NCBI GenBank assembly: GCA_028280065.1
Contig: JANQMN010000004.1
Span: forward strand, 62,001-126,000
Length of the DNA: 64,000 nucleotides
Direction of reading: 5' to 3'
Source: Hahella sp.
GTDB lineage: Bacteria; Pseudomonadota; Gammaproteobacteria; Pseudomonadales; Oleiphilaceae
Position numbers and translations under genes: made by a program. This document shows, piece after piece, positions 9,702-19,514 of the stretch. Every line of letters begins with the position of its first letter. The stretch's first letter is position 1. The notes under the pieces are model-generated. The model was given only the letters and a program-made list of their open reading frames with translations, did not search any database and was not told the DNA's origin.

Positions 9702-10379
9702 ATGGTTGCACCGCTGATCGCGCCTTCGATTCTTTCCGCCGACTTTGCCCGGCTCGGCGAAGAGGTTGTCAACGTTCTCAATGCCGGTGCCGACATTGTC
9801 CACTTCGATGTCATGGACAACCATTATGTCCCTAATCTCACCATAGGACCCATGGTCTGCAAGGCTCTCCGAAACCATGGCATCTCCGCCCCGATCGATG
9901 TTCATCTGATGGTTAAACCGGTCGATGCCATGATCACCTCTTTCATCGAAGCGGGAGCAACCTACATCACTTTTCACCCGGAAGCGTCAGAACACATTGA
10001 TCGCTCTCTGCAACTGATACGCGCAGGCGGCTGCAAAGCCGGGCTGGTTTTTAATCCGGCAACCCCGCTTCATTATATGGACTACGTCATGGATAAGCTG
10101 GACATGGTGCTGTTGATGAGCGTCAATCCAGGGTTTGGCGGCCAATCGTTCATTCCTGCCACCTTGGAAAAACTCCGCCAAGCGCGGCAGAAGATCAACG
10201 CCAGCGGTTTACCCATCCGCCTGGAAGTCGATGGCGGCGTTAAAACCGATAACATTCGGCAAATCGCCGTGGCAGGAGCGGATACCTTCGTTGCCGGCTC
10301 TGCGATATTCGGCCAGGACGACTATCCGGCTACGATCAAAGCCATGCGCGAGCAAATTGCTTTGGCCCAATCTGTTTAA
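9702..10379 (+). CDS. rpe: ribulose-phosphate 3-epimerase
   Basis: Interconverts D-ribulose-5-phosphate and D-xylulose-5-phosphate in the pentose phosphate pathway, and in the Calvin cycle if present. It is a 225-residue TIM barrel. The metal and phosphate motifs are visible: [14 protein letters not shown] at the N-terminus, [17 protein letters not shown] (His and Asp metal ligands), [16 protein letters not shown] and EVDGGV. A GGAG ribosome-binding site lies about 10 bases before the ATG. It is followed 11 bases later by gph, the usual rpe-gph pair, and then by the trp genes as in pseudomonads. Confidence 0.97.
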   Translation: MVAPLIAPSILSADFARLGEEVVNVLNAGADIVHFDVMDNHYVPNLTIGPMVCKALRNHGISAPIDVHLMVKPVDAMITSFIEAGATYITFHPEASEHIDRSLQLIRAGGCKAGLVFNPATPLHYMDYVMDKLDMVLLMSVNPGFGGQSFIPATLEKLRQARQKINASGLPIRLEVDGGVKTDNIRQIAVAGADTFVAGSAIFGQDDYPATIKAMREQIALAQSV

Positions 10380-10390
10380 GGGATGGAACC

Positions 10391-11089
10391 ATGGATTCGG
10401 AATTGCTGGAAAGAATCAAGGCACGGAAATTTCAACTGGCAATATTTGACCTTGACGGCACCTTGATTGACTCAGTGCCGGACTTAGCTAAATCCATCGA
10501 CTTTGCTCTCGAACACCATGAACTGCCTGCCGCGGGAGAAGCCCTGGTGCGCGACTGGGTCGGCAATGGCGCGCCGATGCTGGTAACGCGGGCGCTGGCC
10601 TGGGCAACCGGCTGTACGCCGGACGAGTTGGATGACCAGTTCACCCAGGAAGTTTATCAACAATTTCTGACCTACTATGACCAACACAAAGTAGTCGGTA
10701 CCACCGTCTATCCTGGCGTCATCCCTCTACTTGAACACTGGTACGACACTCACGGCCAGCGGCAACTGGCGATCGTCACCAACAAGCCTTCCCGGTTTAC
10801 CCGCGCCATATGCCAAGCCCTCAGCATGGATCACTATTTCAAGCTGATGTACTCCGGAGATACCTTCAGTGTCCGTAAACCGGATCCGGCGCCCTTGTTA
10901 AACGCCTGCCAGGCGCTACAGGTTAGCCCGCAAGACGCAATTATGGTCGGCGACAGCATGAATGATGTGCGGGCCGCCAGGAATGCCAAAATTCCGGCCG
11001 TGTGTGTCAGCTACGGCTACAACCATGGAGAGGATATTTCAGCAGGCAACCCGGATTTGCTGGTTGATTCATTGCTGGAGCTTATGTAA
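10391..11089 (+). CDS. gph: phosphoglycolate phosphatase
   Basis: HAD-superfamily phosphatase that hydrolyses 2-phosphoglycolate, which arises from DNA end repair or from Rubisco oxygenation. The 232-residue protein has motif I FDLDGTLIDS (nucleophile Asp near residue 19), motif II in IVTNKPS, the Lys of VRKPDP, and motif IV MVGDSMNDV. An alpha-helical cap domain lies between motifs I and II. Start: ATG at 10391; an ATG 8 bases upstream is out of frame. It is in an operon with rpe. If the prk gene near 19 kb serves a Calvin cycle, this enzyme would handle its photorespiratory by-product (inference). Confidence 0.94.
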   Translation: MDSELLERIKARKFQLAIFDLDGTLIDSVPDLAKSIDFALEHHELPAAGEALVRDWVGNGAPMLVTRALAWATGCTPDELDDQFTQEVYQQFLTYYDQHKVVGTTVYPGVIPLLEHWYDTHGQRQLAIVTNKPSRFTRAICQALSMDHYFKLMYSGDTFSVRKPDPAPLLNACQALQVSPQDAIMVGDSMNDVRAARNAKIPAVCVSYGYNHGEDISAGNPDLLVDSLLELM

Positions 11090-11282
11090 GCTGCGAAGCA
11101 GGAATACAGAGAAAATGACCGTGAACCTTCAGTTTAACCGACAAGTTCGTTCTCCTTCCGCCACTACCTTTCGATGGCGCTAGCCGCCGTACAATCTATT
11201 CTTAAATTACTGGCTGAAAACCTCATCGGTAGCGCACTGTTTGGCAAGCCTTTTTTCAAGCCCTTAGCCGCGCTCCGCAAAG

Positions 11283-11311
11283 TTGACATCATCCGGGACA
11301 ACTCCAACAAT
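11283..11311 (+). promoter_or_regulatory. candidate sigma-70 promoter for trpE
   Basis: A perfect TTGACA (11283-11288), a 17-base spacer, then AACAAT (11306-11311) as a weak -10 box. It lies 39 bases before the chosen trpE start. It is sequence-based only; the -10 match is poor. Confidence 0.35.
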
Positions 11312-11349
11312 CTATTACCATGAGCTGTCCCAATGAAGGAATGGCAAAG

Positions 11350-12825
11350 ATGACTCCGGAACAATTACAAACTTACAGCCAACAAGGCTATAACCGCGTC
11401 CCCATTGTTCGCGAGGTGATGGCGGATTTGGACACGCCGCTGTCTACCTATATAAAGCTGGCAAACCAGCCTTACACCTATTTATTGGAATCCGTCCAAG
11501 GCGGCGAAAAATGGGGGCGCTATTCAATCATCGGTCTGCCCAGTAAAGTCGTTCTCAAGGTACGGGGTCACCAGGTAACCGTCGAAGACCACGGGAAACT
11601 CGTTGAAAGCCAAACCTGTGAAGATCCGCTGGCTTTCATCGAAGCTTTCGAAAGCCGCTACAAAGTGCCCGATATCGAGGAACTGCCGCGATTTACCGGC
11701 GGTCTGGTGGGATATTTCGGTTACGACACGGTGCGGCTTATCGAGAAGAAATTGGCCGATAGCTGCCCTCCCGATCCTCTCGGCACTCCCGATATCCTGT
11801 TGATGCTATCGGAAGATGTAGTGGTGTTTGACAACCTGAAGGGACGTCTAATCCTGGTCCATCATATCGATCCTGCGGTCGCAGATGCGCTAACCATTGC
11901 GGAACAGCGTTTGGACGACCTGGAAAACCGGCTGCGTAAACCGCTGCCGGAGCACAATCTACATATCGAACATGAGCAGCAAGCCTCCGAAACCGATTTT
12001 GCCTCCGGTTTCCAACAACCCGAGTTTGAAGCGGCGGTAGGTAAAATCAAGGACTACATTCTGGCCGGGGATGTCATGCAAGCCGTGATTGCCCAGCGCA
12101 TGTCGGTTCCCTTCACCGCGCCGCCGATCAATCTTTACCGTTCCTTGCGGTGTCTGAACCCGTCTCCCTACATGTATTATCTGCACCTCGACGATTTCTA
12201 TGTAGTCGGCTCCTCACCGGAGATTCTTACCCGTGTCGAAAATGGCGAGGTCACCGTCAGACCGATAGCAGGCACCCGCAAACGCGGGCGCAACGAAGCC
12301 GAGGATCAGGCATTGGAAGCCGACCTGCTGGCCGATCCGAAGGAACTGGCTGAACATCTTATGTTGATCGACCTGGGACGCAACGATGTTGGCCGGGTAA
12401 GCCGAATCGGCACTGTCAACCTCACTGACAAAATGGTGATCGAACGCTATTCCCATGTCATGCACATCGTATCGAATGTGACCGGCCAACTGCCGGATGA
12501 TATGACCAGCATGGATGTTCTGCGGGCTACCCTGCCGGCGGGAACCTTGAGCGGAGCGCCTAAAATCCGCGCCATGGAAATCATTGATGAACTGGAACCG
12601 GTGAAACGCGGTGTCTATGCCGGTGCGGTCGGCTATCTCGCCTGGAACGGCAACATGGATACCGCCATTGCCATCCGCACGGCGGTGATCAAGGACGAAA
12701 CGCTATACATCCAGGCCGGCGCCGGGATAGTGGCGGATTCGGTGCCACGAATGGAGTGGGAGGAGACGATGAACAAGGGTCGGGCGGTTTTCAGAGCCGT
12801 GGCCATGGCGCAAAAAGGTCTTTAG
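11350..12825 (+). CDS. trpE: anthranilate synthase component I
   Basis: TrpE makes anthranilate from chorismate, using ammonia delivered by TrpG; first committed step of tryptophan synthesis. The frame is open from 11320, but the ATG at 11350 has an AAGGA box 9 bases upstream and gives the usual 491-residue length. The N-terminal [15 protein letters not shown] contains the LLES motif of tryptophan feedback inhibition. The chorismate-binding domain carries PSPYMYYL, the GTRKRGRN motif, [12 protein letters not shown] and the C-terminal [12 protein letters not shown]. TrpG follows after 41 bases. No attenuator was found upstream. Confidence 0.96.
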   Translation: MTPEQLQTYSQQGYNRVPIVREVMADLDTPLSTYIKLANQPYTYLLESVQGGEKWGRYSIIGLPSKVVLKVRGHQVTVEDHGKLVESQTCEDPLAFIEAFESRYKVPDIEELPRFTGGLVGYFGYDTVRLIEKKLADSCPPDPLGTPDILLMLSEDVVVFDNLKGRLILVHHIDPAVADALTIAEQRLDDLENRLRKPLPEHNLHIEHEQQASETDFASGFQQPEFEAAVGKIKDYILAGDVMQAVIAQRMSVPFTAPPINLYRSLRCLNPSPYMYYLHLDDFYVVGSSPEILTRVENGEVTVRPIAGTRKRGRNEAEDQALEADLLADPKELAEHLMLIDLGRNDVGRVSRIGTVNLTDKMVIERYSHVMHIVSNVTGQLPDDMTSMDVLRATLPAGTLSGAPKIRAMEIIDELEPVKRGVYAGAVGYLAWNGNMDTAIAIRTAVIKDETLYIQAGAGIVADSVPRMEWEETMNKGRAVFRAVAMAQKGL

Positions 12826-12866
12826 TTCTCTTTCTACTTGATTTAGCTGCATTCGGGGAAAGCACC

Positions 12867-13445
12867 ATGCTATTAATGATTGATAATTATGATTCATTCA
12901 CCTACAACGTCGTTCAATATCTCGGGGAACTGGGCGCGGACGTAAAAGTCTTTCGCAATGACGAGATCACCTTGCAGGACATTGAACAACTCGACCCCAG
13001 CCGCTTGGTCATCTCGCCGGGTCCCTGCACGCCGAACGAGGCTGGCATTTCGGTGGCCGCCATTAAACACTTTGCGGGCAAACTGCCGATATTGGGAGTC
13101 TGCCTGGGTCACCAAAGCATCGGCCAGGCGTTTGGCGGTGAAATTATTCGGGCCGGGAAGGTCATGCACGGCAAGACATCACTGGTTTATCACAAAGAAC
13201 GGGGCGTGTTTCGGGGCTTAGGCAATCCGTTTGAGGCGACCCGCTACCATTCGCTGGTCATCAATCCGGCAAATGTTCCGGAGTGCCTGGAGGTTACCGC
13301 CTGGACCCAAAACGAAGACGGCAGCATGGAGGAAATCATGGGGGTGCGGCACAGGGAACTCGCCATTGAAGGGGTCCAGTTTCATCCCGAATCCATACTC
13401 ACTGAACACGGCCACGATTTATTGAAAAACTTTCTGCGTTCCTGA
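12867..13445 (+). CDS. trpG: anthranilate/aminodeoxychorismate synthase glutaminase subunit
   Basis: Class I glutamine amidotransferase that supplies ammonia to TrpE, and probably also to PabB for folate, as in many bacteria with a single trpG/pabA. From the ATG at 12867 (GGGGAA ribosome-binding site 6 bases upstream) it has 192 residues. The catalytic triad is visible: Cys79 in GVCLGHQ, and His173 and Glu175 in QFHPES. The N-terminus [14 protein letters not shown] is the family signature. The longer frame from 12756 would only add trpE shadow. Confidence 0.96.
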   Translation: MLLMIDNYDSFTYNVVQYLGELGADVKVFRNDEITLQDIEQLDPSRLVISPGPCTPNEAGISVAAIKHFAGKLPILGVCLGHQSIGQAFGGEIIRAGKVMHGKTSLVYHKERGVFRGLGNPFEATRYHSLVINPANVPECLEVTAWTQNEDGSMEEIMGVRHRELAIEGVQFHPESILTEHGHDLLKNFLRS

Positions 13446-13483
13446 CATTCTGACTGACCAAACAATACAAAAAGGACAACAAC

Positions 13484-14524
13484 ATGGATATTAAAGCAGC
13501 CATTGCCCGGGTTATTGATCGAAAAGACCTGTCGACCGATGAAATGGTCGCCGTAATGCAACAAATAATGACCGGCGAAGCGACACCGGCTCAAATCGGC
13601 GGATTCCTGGTGGGTCTGAGGATGAAAGGGGAAACCGTCGATGAGGTCACCGGCGCTGCCACCGTGATGCGTGACTTGGCGGCGAAGGTGGACGTAATCG
13701 ATGAGCACCTGGTCGACACTTGCGGTACCGGCGGCGATGGCGCGAATCTATTCAATGTCAGCACCGCCAGTGCATTCGTCGTGGCGGCAGCAGGCGGGAA
13801 AGTCGCCAAGCACGGCAACCGCAGCGTCAGCAGCAGTACCGGCAGTGCCGACCTGCTCGAAGCTGCCGGCGTGTTTCTAGGGCTCGCCCCGGAACAGGTC
13901 GGGCGGGCGATCAAGGATATCGGCGTCGGTTTCATGTTTGCCCCGGCACACCATGGCGCAATGAAACATGCGATCGGACCGCGCAAGGAAATGGCGGTTC
14001 GCACTATTTTCAATATGCTCGGCCCGATGACGAATCCCGCCGGTGTAAAAAAGCAGGTTATCGGCGTTTTTGACGGCGCGCTCTGCAAACCCATGGCCGA
14101 AGTTCTCGGTCGTCTGGGAAGCAGCCATGTATTGGTCGTGCATGCCGCAGACGGACTCGACGAAATAAGTCTGGCGGCAGCCACTCAGGTCGCCGAACTG
14201 CGTGAAGGCAAGGTTATCGAGTATCAGGTCACTCCGGAGCAACTGGGCATCACCCGGCAGACGCTAGAAGGATTAAGCGTCGCCAGCGCGGATGAAAGCC
14301 TACGCCTGATTAAGAATGCCATGGGCAAAGCTGACGATACCAGCAGTAAAAAAGCCCGGGATATGATTGCGCTGAACGCCGGTGCAGCGATCTTTGCCGC
14401 CGATCTTGCAGACAGCCTGCAGGCTGGCGTGGATATGGCGCAAGATGCCATCGGTTCAGGTTTGGCGCTGGCGAAAATGCAAGAGCTGGCGAGCTTCACC
14501 GCAACCTTTAAACCCGAGGAATAA
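13484..14524 (+). CDS. trpD: anthranilate phosphoribosyltransferase
   Basis: Transfers phosphoribose from PRPP to anthranilate, the second committed step of tryptophan synthesis. The 346-residue protein shows the glycine-rich [13 protein letters not shown] loop, the [10 protein letters not shown] segment, KHGNRSVSS (anthranilate site) and the [14 protein letters not shown] region. An AAAAAGGA ribosome-binding site precedes the ATG. It lies 38 bases after trpG and 10 bases before trpC, so trpEGDC form one transcriptional unit. Length and motifs are ordinary. Confidence 0.97.
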   Translation: MDIKAAIARVIDRKDLSTDEMVAVMQQIMTGEATPAQIGGFLVGLRMKGETVDEVTGAATVMRDLAAKVDVIDEHLVDTCGTGGDGANLFNVSTASAFVVAAAGGKVAKHGNRSVSSSTGSADLLEAAGVFLGLAPEQVGRAIKDIGVGFMFAPAHHGAMKHAIGPRKEMAVRTIFNMLGPMTNPAGVKKQVIGVFDGALCKPMAEVLGRLGSSHVLVVHAADGLDEISLAAATQVAELREGKVIEYQVTPEQLGITRQTLEGLSVASADESLRLIKNAMGKADDTSSKKARDMIALNAGAAIFAADLADSLQAGVDMAQDAIGSGLALAKMQELASFTATFKPEE

Positions 14525-14534
14525 TCGTTCTGCC

Positions 14535-15329
14535 ATGACCACACCGACCATTTTAAAACGGATCATCGATCGCAAGCACCAGGAAGTGGCGGCCCGCAAA
14601 CTTCGCCAACCGCTTGCGCTTATCAAGGAAAACCTGAGCACTGCCCTACCTGCCAGAGGTTTTGTTCGAAGCATGCAACGCAAACTGGCGGCTGATCAGC
14701 CGGCAGTAATTGCGGAAATAAAAAAAGCATCGCCAAGCAAAGGTGTCATCCGGGAGAATTTCGATCCGGTCGCAATCGCCAAGAGTTATGAAGCCGCCGG
14801 CGCCGCCTGCCTTTCCGTGCTGACCGATATCGACTTCTTTCAGGGTTCCGACCAATATCTCGTGCAAGCGAGAGCGGCCTGCAAGTTACCGGTCATCCGC
14901 AAGGACTTCGTCGTTGACGAGTACCAGATATACGAAAGCCGCCTCCTGGGCGCAGACTGCATCCTCCTGATCGCCGCCGCACTATCTCCCGACCAGCTCA
15001 ACCGGTTTTGCAGTCTGGCGCGGGAAGTGGATTTGGACGTTTTGGTGGAGGTGCACAATGCGGAGGAGCTGCAGCATGCCTTACCGCTTTCGACCCCGTT
15101 GCTGGGCATCAATAACCGCGATTTGCATAGTTTTGAGGTAAGCCTGCAAACAACCCTGGACTTACTGCCAGGCATTCTCTCAGATAAACTGGTCGTCACG
15201 GAAAGCGGTATTCACACCCCGGAAGATGTTGCGCTTATGCGCCAGCATCATGTGCACAGCTTTTTGGTCGGCGAGTCCTTTATGCGCGCCGACCAACCAG
15301 GCGACAAACTCCGCGACCTGTTTTATTGA
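14535..15329 (+). CDS. trpC: indole-3-glycerol-phosphate synthase
   Basis: Closes the indole ring from carboxyphenylamino-deoxyribulose phosphate. Single-function TrpC of 264 residues; no TrpF domain is fused to it. The barrel motifs are present: [13 protein letters not shown] (catalytic Lys), [37 protein letters not shown] and TESGI. I start at the ATG at 14535; the frame continues upstream into trpD in another register, which is a shadow. It is the last gene of the unit before a strong terminator. trpF, trpB and trpA are not in the window. Confidence 0.96.
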   Translation: MTTPTILKRIIDRKHQEVAARKLRQPLALIKENLSTALPARGFVRSMQRKLAADQPAVIAEIKKASPSKGVIRENFDPVAIAKSYEAAGAACLSVLTDIDFFQGSDQYLVQARAACKLPVIRKDFVVDEYQIYESRLLGADCILLIAAALSPDQLNRFCSLAREVDLDVLVEVHNAEELQHALPLSTPLLGINNRDLHSFEVSLQTTLDLLPGILSDKLVVTESGIHTPEDVALMRQHHVHSFLVGESFMRADQPGDKLRDLFY

Positions 15330-15337
15330 AGGCTAAC

Positions 15338-15366
15338 AAATAAGGCCTGATAACCAGGCCTTATTT
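15338..15366. terminator. bidirectional terminator between trpC and crp
   Basis: Perfect 12-bp inverted repeat, AAATAAGGCCTG and CAGGCCTTATTT, around the 5-base loop ATAAC. The AT-rich ends give an A-run on one side and a T-run on the other, so it can serve both convergent genes. It begins 8 bases after the trpC stop and ends 36 bases before the crp stop. Confidence 0.85.
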
Positions 15367-15401
15367 GAGTGAATCGATTTCCGGGAATTTTATGCCGCTG
15401 C

Positions 15402-16049
15402 TTATCGCGTGCCGTACACCACCATGGTTTTTCCCTTCACCTGTACCAATCCCTGGTCTTCCAGGGCTTTGAGTACACGTCCGACCATTTCCCTGGAACA
15501 ACCCACGATCCGGCCAATTTCCTGGCGGGTAATTTTAATTTGCATTCCATCCGGATGGGTCATCGCATCGGGCTCCTTACATAAGTCCAGGAGGGTTCTC
15601 GCCACCCGTCCGGTGACGTCGAGAAAGGCTAAATCGCCGACTTTTCTGGTGGTCTGGCGCAATCGAGAGGCCATTTGCTCGCCGATGAAATAAAGGATGC
15701 GAGGGTCGTCCTGAGCGATTTCACGGAACTTCGTGTAACTGATTTCCGCGACTTCACATTCGACCTTGGCTTTGACCCAGGCGCTACGGGAACCGACCTG
15801 ATCCTGATCGAACAAGCCCATTTCACCAAAAAAGTCACCGGCATTCAGATACGCCATAATCATCTCGCGGCCATCGTCATCCTCGATAATGACCGTTACC
15901 GATCCCTTGACGATATAAAACAGCGAGTCGCTTTTGTCGCCGGCATAGATAATCGTACTCTTACTGGGATAACGCCGACGGTGGCACTGTGATAAGAAAT
16001 AATCGAGGTGCTTTGTCTTATGCTCGACCGGTTTTACTATCGTGACCAT
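15402..16049 (-). CDS. crp: cAMP receptor protein family regulator (Crp/Vfr)
   Basis: Global transcription factor activated by cAMP. The 215-residue protein has an N-terminal cyclic-nucleotide-binding barrel with the phosphate-binding cassette [10 protein letters not shown] followed by [18 protein letters not shown]. This is very close to E. coli Crp and P. aeruginosa Vfr, so cAMP binding is expected. The dimerisation helix leads into the helix-turn-helix [20 protein letters not shown]. The gene converges on trpC across the shared terminator and is divergent from the yhfA-type osmC gene, the same neighbour as in E. coli. Confidence 0.93.
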   Translation of the reverse strand: MVTIVKPVEHKTKHLDYFLSQCHRRRYPSKSTIIYAGDKSDSLFYIVKGSVTVIIEDDDGREMIMAYLNAGDFFGEMGLFDQDQVGSRSAWVKAKVECEVAEISYTKFREIAQDDPRILYFIGEQMASRLRQTTRKVGDLAFLDVTGRVARTLLDLCKEPDAMTHPDGMQIKITRQEIGRIVGCSREMVGRVLKALEDQGLVQVKGKTMVVYGTR

Positions 16050-16319
16050 TTTTTTATCCCGTTATTTTAATCGCCGGATGCATCATGGCATCCTCATCCA
16101 CCGAAAATCAATCGGTTGTATTTGCAATAGTATAGACGAATTTATTTACATTAAGGTTGAGAAACCCGTCACTTGCGGATCTCCGGAGCAATCCGTGGGA
16201 TTTACTGCGCTCAGGCGGTACATTTTACTCAAGACCCAGCTGTGGTAATCTGCCGACCTCTATTCCGGGAGCTTCATCGCTCTTCGCCTATTTAGTACTC
16301 AAACAAGAAGGTTTCAGCC

Positions 16320-16739
16320 ATGCAAGCGACTATTACATGGGACGGGAATGCCAAGTTTACCGGAGAGTCCGGATCGGGTCATCGGGTAACCATGGATGGT
16401 CCGCCGGATCACGGCGGCGAAAATCTCGGGCCCCGGCCGATGGAAATGATATTGCTGGGATTAGGCACCTGCACCTCTTTCGATGTGATGCATATCCTAC
16501 AGAAATCGCGCGCCCCGGTAACGGATTGCGTGGCCGATCTGGAAGCGGAAAGAGCCGACAGCGTGCCAAGTGTTTTTACCAATATCCATATTCATTTCAA
16601 AGTCACCGGCAAGGGACTGAAGGAAGCGCAGGTGAAGCGCGCGGTTCAACTATCCTCGGAGAAATACTGCTCGGCTTCCATCATGCTCGAAAAAGGCGGC
16701 GTTAACATTACCCATAGCTTCGAGATCATTGACGGCTAG
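16320..16739 (+). CDS. OsmC family protein, YhfA-like
   Basis: OsmC-fold protein of 139 residues. Family members are thiol-dependent peroxidases; the YhfA subgroup has no settled substrate. Visible motifs are the N-terminal GESGSGHRVTMDGPPDHGGEN, GPRPMEMILLGLGTCTSFDV with the conserved Cys, and SSEKYCSASIMLEKGG with the second Cys. An AGAAGG ribosome-binding site precedes the ATG. It is divergent from crp across 270 bases, the same arrangement as yhfA-crp in E. coli. Peroxidase activity is inferred from the two cysteines. Confidence 0.88.
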   Translation: MQATITWDGNAKFTGESGSGHRVTMDGPPDHGGENLGPRPMEMILLGLGTCTSFDVMHILQKSRAPVTDCVADLEAERADSVPSVFTNIHIHFKVTGKGLKEAQVKRAVQLSSEKYCSASIMLEKGGVNITHSFEIIDG

Positions 16740-16931
16740 ACAGCTCGGTACTTCATAATAGATTCATCCTGTAACTGTAATTAGTCGAGCAATTTTCTAT
16801 TTTTTTGCTATTCATAACCTAAGCTTCGCTGCATAATATGCGGCCCCGCGCAGCGAACGATTTCGTGAATTCTTCGTGTAGTAAAGCGAAAGGTTCGCCC
16901 GCCTTGTAAAGTCTTGTTAAGAGGGTTTGAC

Positions 16932-17723
16932 ATGTCCGACAAACTCAGATTGCATGGTTTTAATAATTTAACCAAGTCCCTAAGCTTCAACATCTATGAT
17001 ATTTGCTACGCGGAAACCGCACAGGCCAAAAAGGAATACATCGCCTATATTGATGAGCAGTACAATGCTGAACGGCTGACCCATATTCTAACAGACGTTG
17101 TGGAAATCATCGGCGCCCACATCCTCAATGTATCGCGCCAGGACTACGAGCCCCACGGCGCTAGTGTCACCATGCTGATCGCCGAACACGAGATTACTCC
17201 TCCGCCCAGCGCCAGCGAAGAGTCACCGGGACCACTGCCGGAGGCGATTGTCGGTCATTTGGATAAGAGCCATGTGACTGTCCACACTTATCCGGAAAGT
17301 CATCCGGACGATGGTATCAGCACCTTTCGGGCCGACATAGATGTCTCCACCTGCGGCTTGATCTCCCCTCTTAAGGCGCTCAATTACCTGATTCACAGCT
17401 TTGATTCCGATATTGTGACCGTCGACTATCGGGTACGCGGATTCACCCGCGATGTCGACGGCACCAAGCATTACATCGACCATGACATCAATTCGATTCA
17501 AAACTTCCTGAGCGAGGATACTCAAGAGGCTTATCAGATGATTGATGTCAACGTTTACCAGGAAAACCTGTTTCACACCAAAATGCTGTTAAAGGAGTTT
17601 AACCTGGAAAACTACCTATTCGGCACCAGCGAAGCGCAACTGGATGAGGCTAAACGCACCGATATTTCGGCAAGACTGTCACAGGAAATGGCGGAAATTT
17701 TTTACTCCCGTAACATGCCGTAG
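16932..17723 (+). CDS. speD: S-adenosylmethionine decarboxylase proenzyme (E. coli type)
   Basis: Supplies decarboxylated SAM for spermidine synthesis. The 263-residue chain self-cleaves to create a pyruvoyl cofactor; the cleavage serine is Ser113 in [15 protein letters not shown], matching Ser112 of E. coli SpeD. I start at the ATG at 16932, 6 bases after GAGGG; the frame extends six codons further without a better site. This is the long proteobacterial class 1 enzyme, not the short archaeal/Bacillus form. No speE is nearby. An inverted repeat TTCGCTGC/GCAGCGAA (16825-16857) lies in the upstream region. Confidence 0.95.
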   Translation: MSDKLRLHGFNNLTKSLSFNIYDICYAETAQAKKEYIAYIDEQYNAERLTHILTDVVEIIGAHILNVSRQDYEPHGASVTMLIAEHEITPPPSASEESPGPLPEAIVGHLDKSHVTVHTYPESHPDDGISTFRADIDVSTCGLISPLKALNYLIHSFDSDIVTVDYRVRGFTRDVDGTKHYIDHDINSIQNFLSEDTQEAYQMIDVNVYQENLFHTKMLLKEFNLENYLFGTSEAQLDEAKRTDISARLSQEMAEIFYSRNMP

Positions 17724-17816
17724 GCGTTAGATTATCAAGGGATTGTGAGGCGCCACCTCCTCTGGAACCCGGTAAGCTCAAGAGAAGGCAGCAAATATGA
17801 ACAGTTTATCCGGCCA

Positions 17817-18404
17817 TTATTGCATTTTCTTGAACAATGCCATCAAAGCTTCCGGCTTCTTCTTGCTTTCTTTCTTGCTTAGGACATAAACCACTGTCTG
17901 GCCGTTCGGACCTGCGCCAATATCGGTAAAACGGTAAGTCGCTTCACCGGTTTTACGGAAATCCGCCATTATGTCATAGCTTCCGAACACATAGATGCGC
18001 CCATCGTTGATCGTCTCGCCATAAAAGGCCGCAGGCGTCTTCAGGCCGTCAATGATATCGACACTGGGGATGCCTTCCCGCTTTTTCTTGTCTTCGCCGG
18101 TCAAGGCAAACACCATGGTTTCACCTTTCGGACCGGAACCGATGCGGCTGAACATATAGGCAGTATGGCCGGTTTTGATGAAATCATGATACAACTCTTG
18201 ATCATAGAAAATATAAATACGGCCGTCTTTGTGCACTTCATAAAGCGCTGTCATCGCTTCGGCTAGGGCTTTTCCGCCAGCCTTCTCTGCTTTGGATGCC
18301 ATGACTTCCTGCTTTTCCTCTTTGGCGCTTTTTTCCGCCGTAGAACCACAGCCAACCAAACCTAAAGCAACCAGGGCAGCGAATACATAGTTCACTAGTC
18401 TCAT
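17817..18404 (-). CDS. lipoprotein with two tandem copies of an unnamed domain
   Basis: Function unknown. The 195-residue protein has a lipoprotein signal peptide with lipobox LVGC (Cys19); Gly at +2 suggests outer-membrane sorting. A charged linker (about residues 22-50) leads to two repeats of about 50 residues. Repeat 1 contains DGRIYIFYD, HDFIKTGHTAY and IGSGPKGETMVFAL. Repeat 2 contains DGRIYVFGS, ADFRKTGEATY and IGAGPNGQTVVYVL. A GGAG ribosome-binding site precedes the ATG. It lies downstream of prk on the same strand with 112 bases between, so co-transcription is possible. I do not recognise the domain by name. Confidence 0.75.
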   Translation of the reverse strand: MRLVNYVFAALVALGLVGCGSTAEKSAKEEKQEVMASKAEKAGGKALAEAMTALYEVHKDGRIYIFYDQELYHDFIKTGHTAYMFSRIGSGPKGETMVFALTGEDKKKREGIPSVDIIDGLKTPAAFYGETINDGRIYVFGSYDIMADFRKTGEATYRFTDIGAGPNGQTVVYVLSKKESKKKPEALMALFKKMQ

Positions 18405-18475
18405 TTCAATACTCCGGGAATTTCATCAATGAAGGTGATAAACGCTAATCAGCAAGTATTACAAAAATATGACAA

Positions 18476-18490
18476 CCCATGAAAAATGGG
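18476..18490 (-). terminator. weak candidate terminator after prk
   Basis: Small inverted repeat CCCAT/ATGGG with a 5-base loop; on the minus strand it is followed within a few bases by a T-rich run (TTGTCATATTTTTG). It lies 27 bases downstream of the prk stop. The stem is short. Confidence 0.3.
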
Positions 18491-18516
18491 CGGATTTGCC
18501 CGGCGTGCCAGACTGA

Positions 18517-19389
18517 TCAGGAGGCAGAATCTTTGCTTTGTGCGACTAATTCCATTACCCGGGGCCGCAGGATCAGGTCCATTGCAGCCGCCAACTGCTC
18601 ACCGGGAATCACCAGCGTGTCATAACGAGATGAAAAGGCGTTCGGAATAGCCTTTATCAACTCGGAAATATCGATAGAGGGGCAATCACGAACGCGAATC
18701 ACCACCATGCTTTCCTCTTCCGCGGGAATATCCTGCATGTTGAACGGATCTGAAGTATCCACAATGGGTATTCGCTGGAAGTTGATGTGGGTGCGCTCGA
18801 ACTGCGGGACGATATAATGCACATAGTCTTCCATGCGGTTCAATATCGTCGCTACCACGGCTTCCGCGCTATATCCGCGCATATGTGTATCGCGATAGAT
18901 TTTTTGAATCCACTCCAAATTGACGATGGGAGCCACGCCGATAAGCAAATCGACCAGCACCGCAATATTGACGGCTCCGGCCACCAAGCCGCCATGCAAA
19001 CCTTCATAAAACAAGCATTCGGTATTCGCGGGCAAGGGCTGCCAGGGAGTGAAGGTACCAACAGGATAGCCTTGCCGGATGAGCGCTTCGCTTTCATCGT
19101 GAACATAGTGACGATACTCGCCGGTGCCGTTAACCGCATAGCTTTGAAACAGGCTTTCGAGCCGGCTGATATGGTTTGCCGCAATGGAAAAGTGATTCCA
19201 ATGGCCATAGCGCCCTTCACCCGCCAGGCTGGCCATCTGATCCCTGGTATAGCGGTGAAAGCTATCGCCTTCGACCAGGGCGGCGTGGATTTTTTCCTCT
19301 CTCAGGATCTGCTGCATCACCCGCCCGGAAGTCGTGGTTCCTGCACCGGAGGAGCCGGTCATTGCAATAATGGGGTGGCGTAGGGACAT
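18517..19389 (-). CDS. prk: phosphoribulokinase
   Basis: Phosphorylates ribulose-5-phosphate to ribulose-1,5-bisphosphate with ATP. The 290-residue length is that of the proteobacterial (octameric) class. The P-loop is GSSGAGTTT (residues 12-20), followed by EGDSFHRYTR, the RYGHWNHFS segment, FYEGLHGG (Walker B region) and VNLEWIQKIYRDTHMRGYS. Two explanations fit. It could be a Calvin-cycle PRK, or it could be the PrkB-type homologue that many heterotrophic gammaproteobacteria carry near crp-yhfA, as E. coli does. No Rubisco gene is in the window to decide. It is divergent from the Ycf46-like ATPase. Confidence 0.9.
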   Translation of the reverse strand: MSLRHPIIAMTGSSGAGTTTSGRVMQQILREEKIHAALVEGDSFHRYTRDQMASLAGEGRYGHWNHFSIAANHISRLESLFQSYAVNGTGEYRHYVHDESEALIRQGYPVGTFTPWQPLPANTECLFYEGLHGGLVAGAVNIAVLVDLLIGVAPIVNLEWIQKIYRDTHMRGYSAEAVVATILNRMEDYVHYIVPQFERTHINFQRIPIVDTSDPFNMQDIPAEEESMVVIRVRDCPSIDISELIKAIPNAFSSRYDTLVIPGEQLAAAMDLILRPRVMELVAQSKDSAS

Positions 19390-19514
19390 AGCAACCTGCT
19401 AAATACGGATTGGTCCGGCAGCTCGCGAAGTTTGCTAAACTTGTGAGAATTCCGGCTGCGCTAAATGTATCGGCACCCATAGCGTTTTGCAAACCCAGTT
19501 TTCAAGGAAAGGCC

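Noticed and set aside
11115-11183. Possible trp leader peptide (22 codons, ending FRWR) upstream of trpE
   Set aside because: Only one Trp codon, no terminator/antiterminator pair found downstream, and the better promoter candidate (TTGACA at 11283) lies after it.
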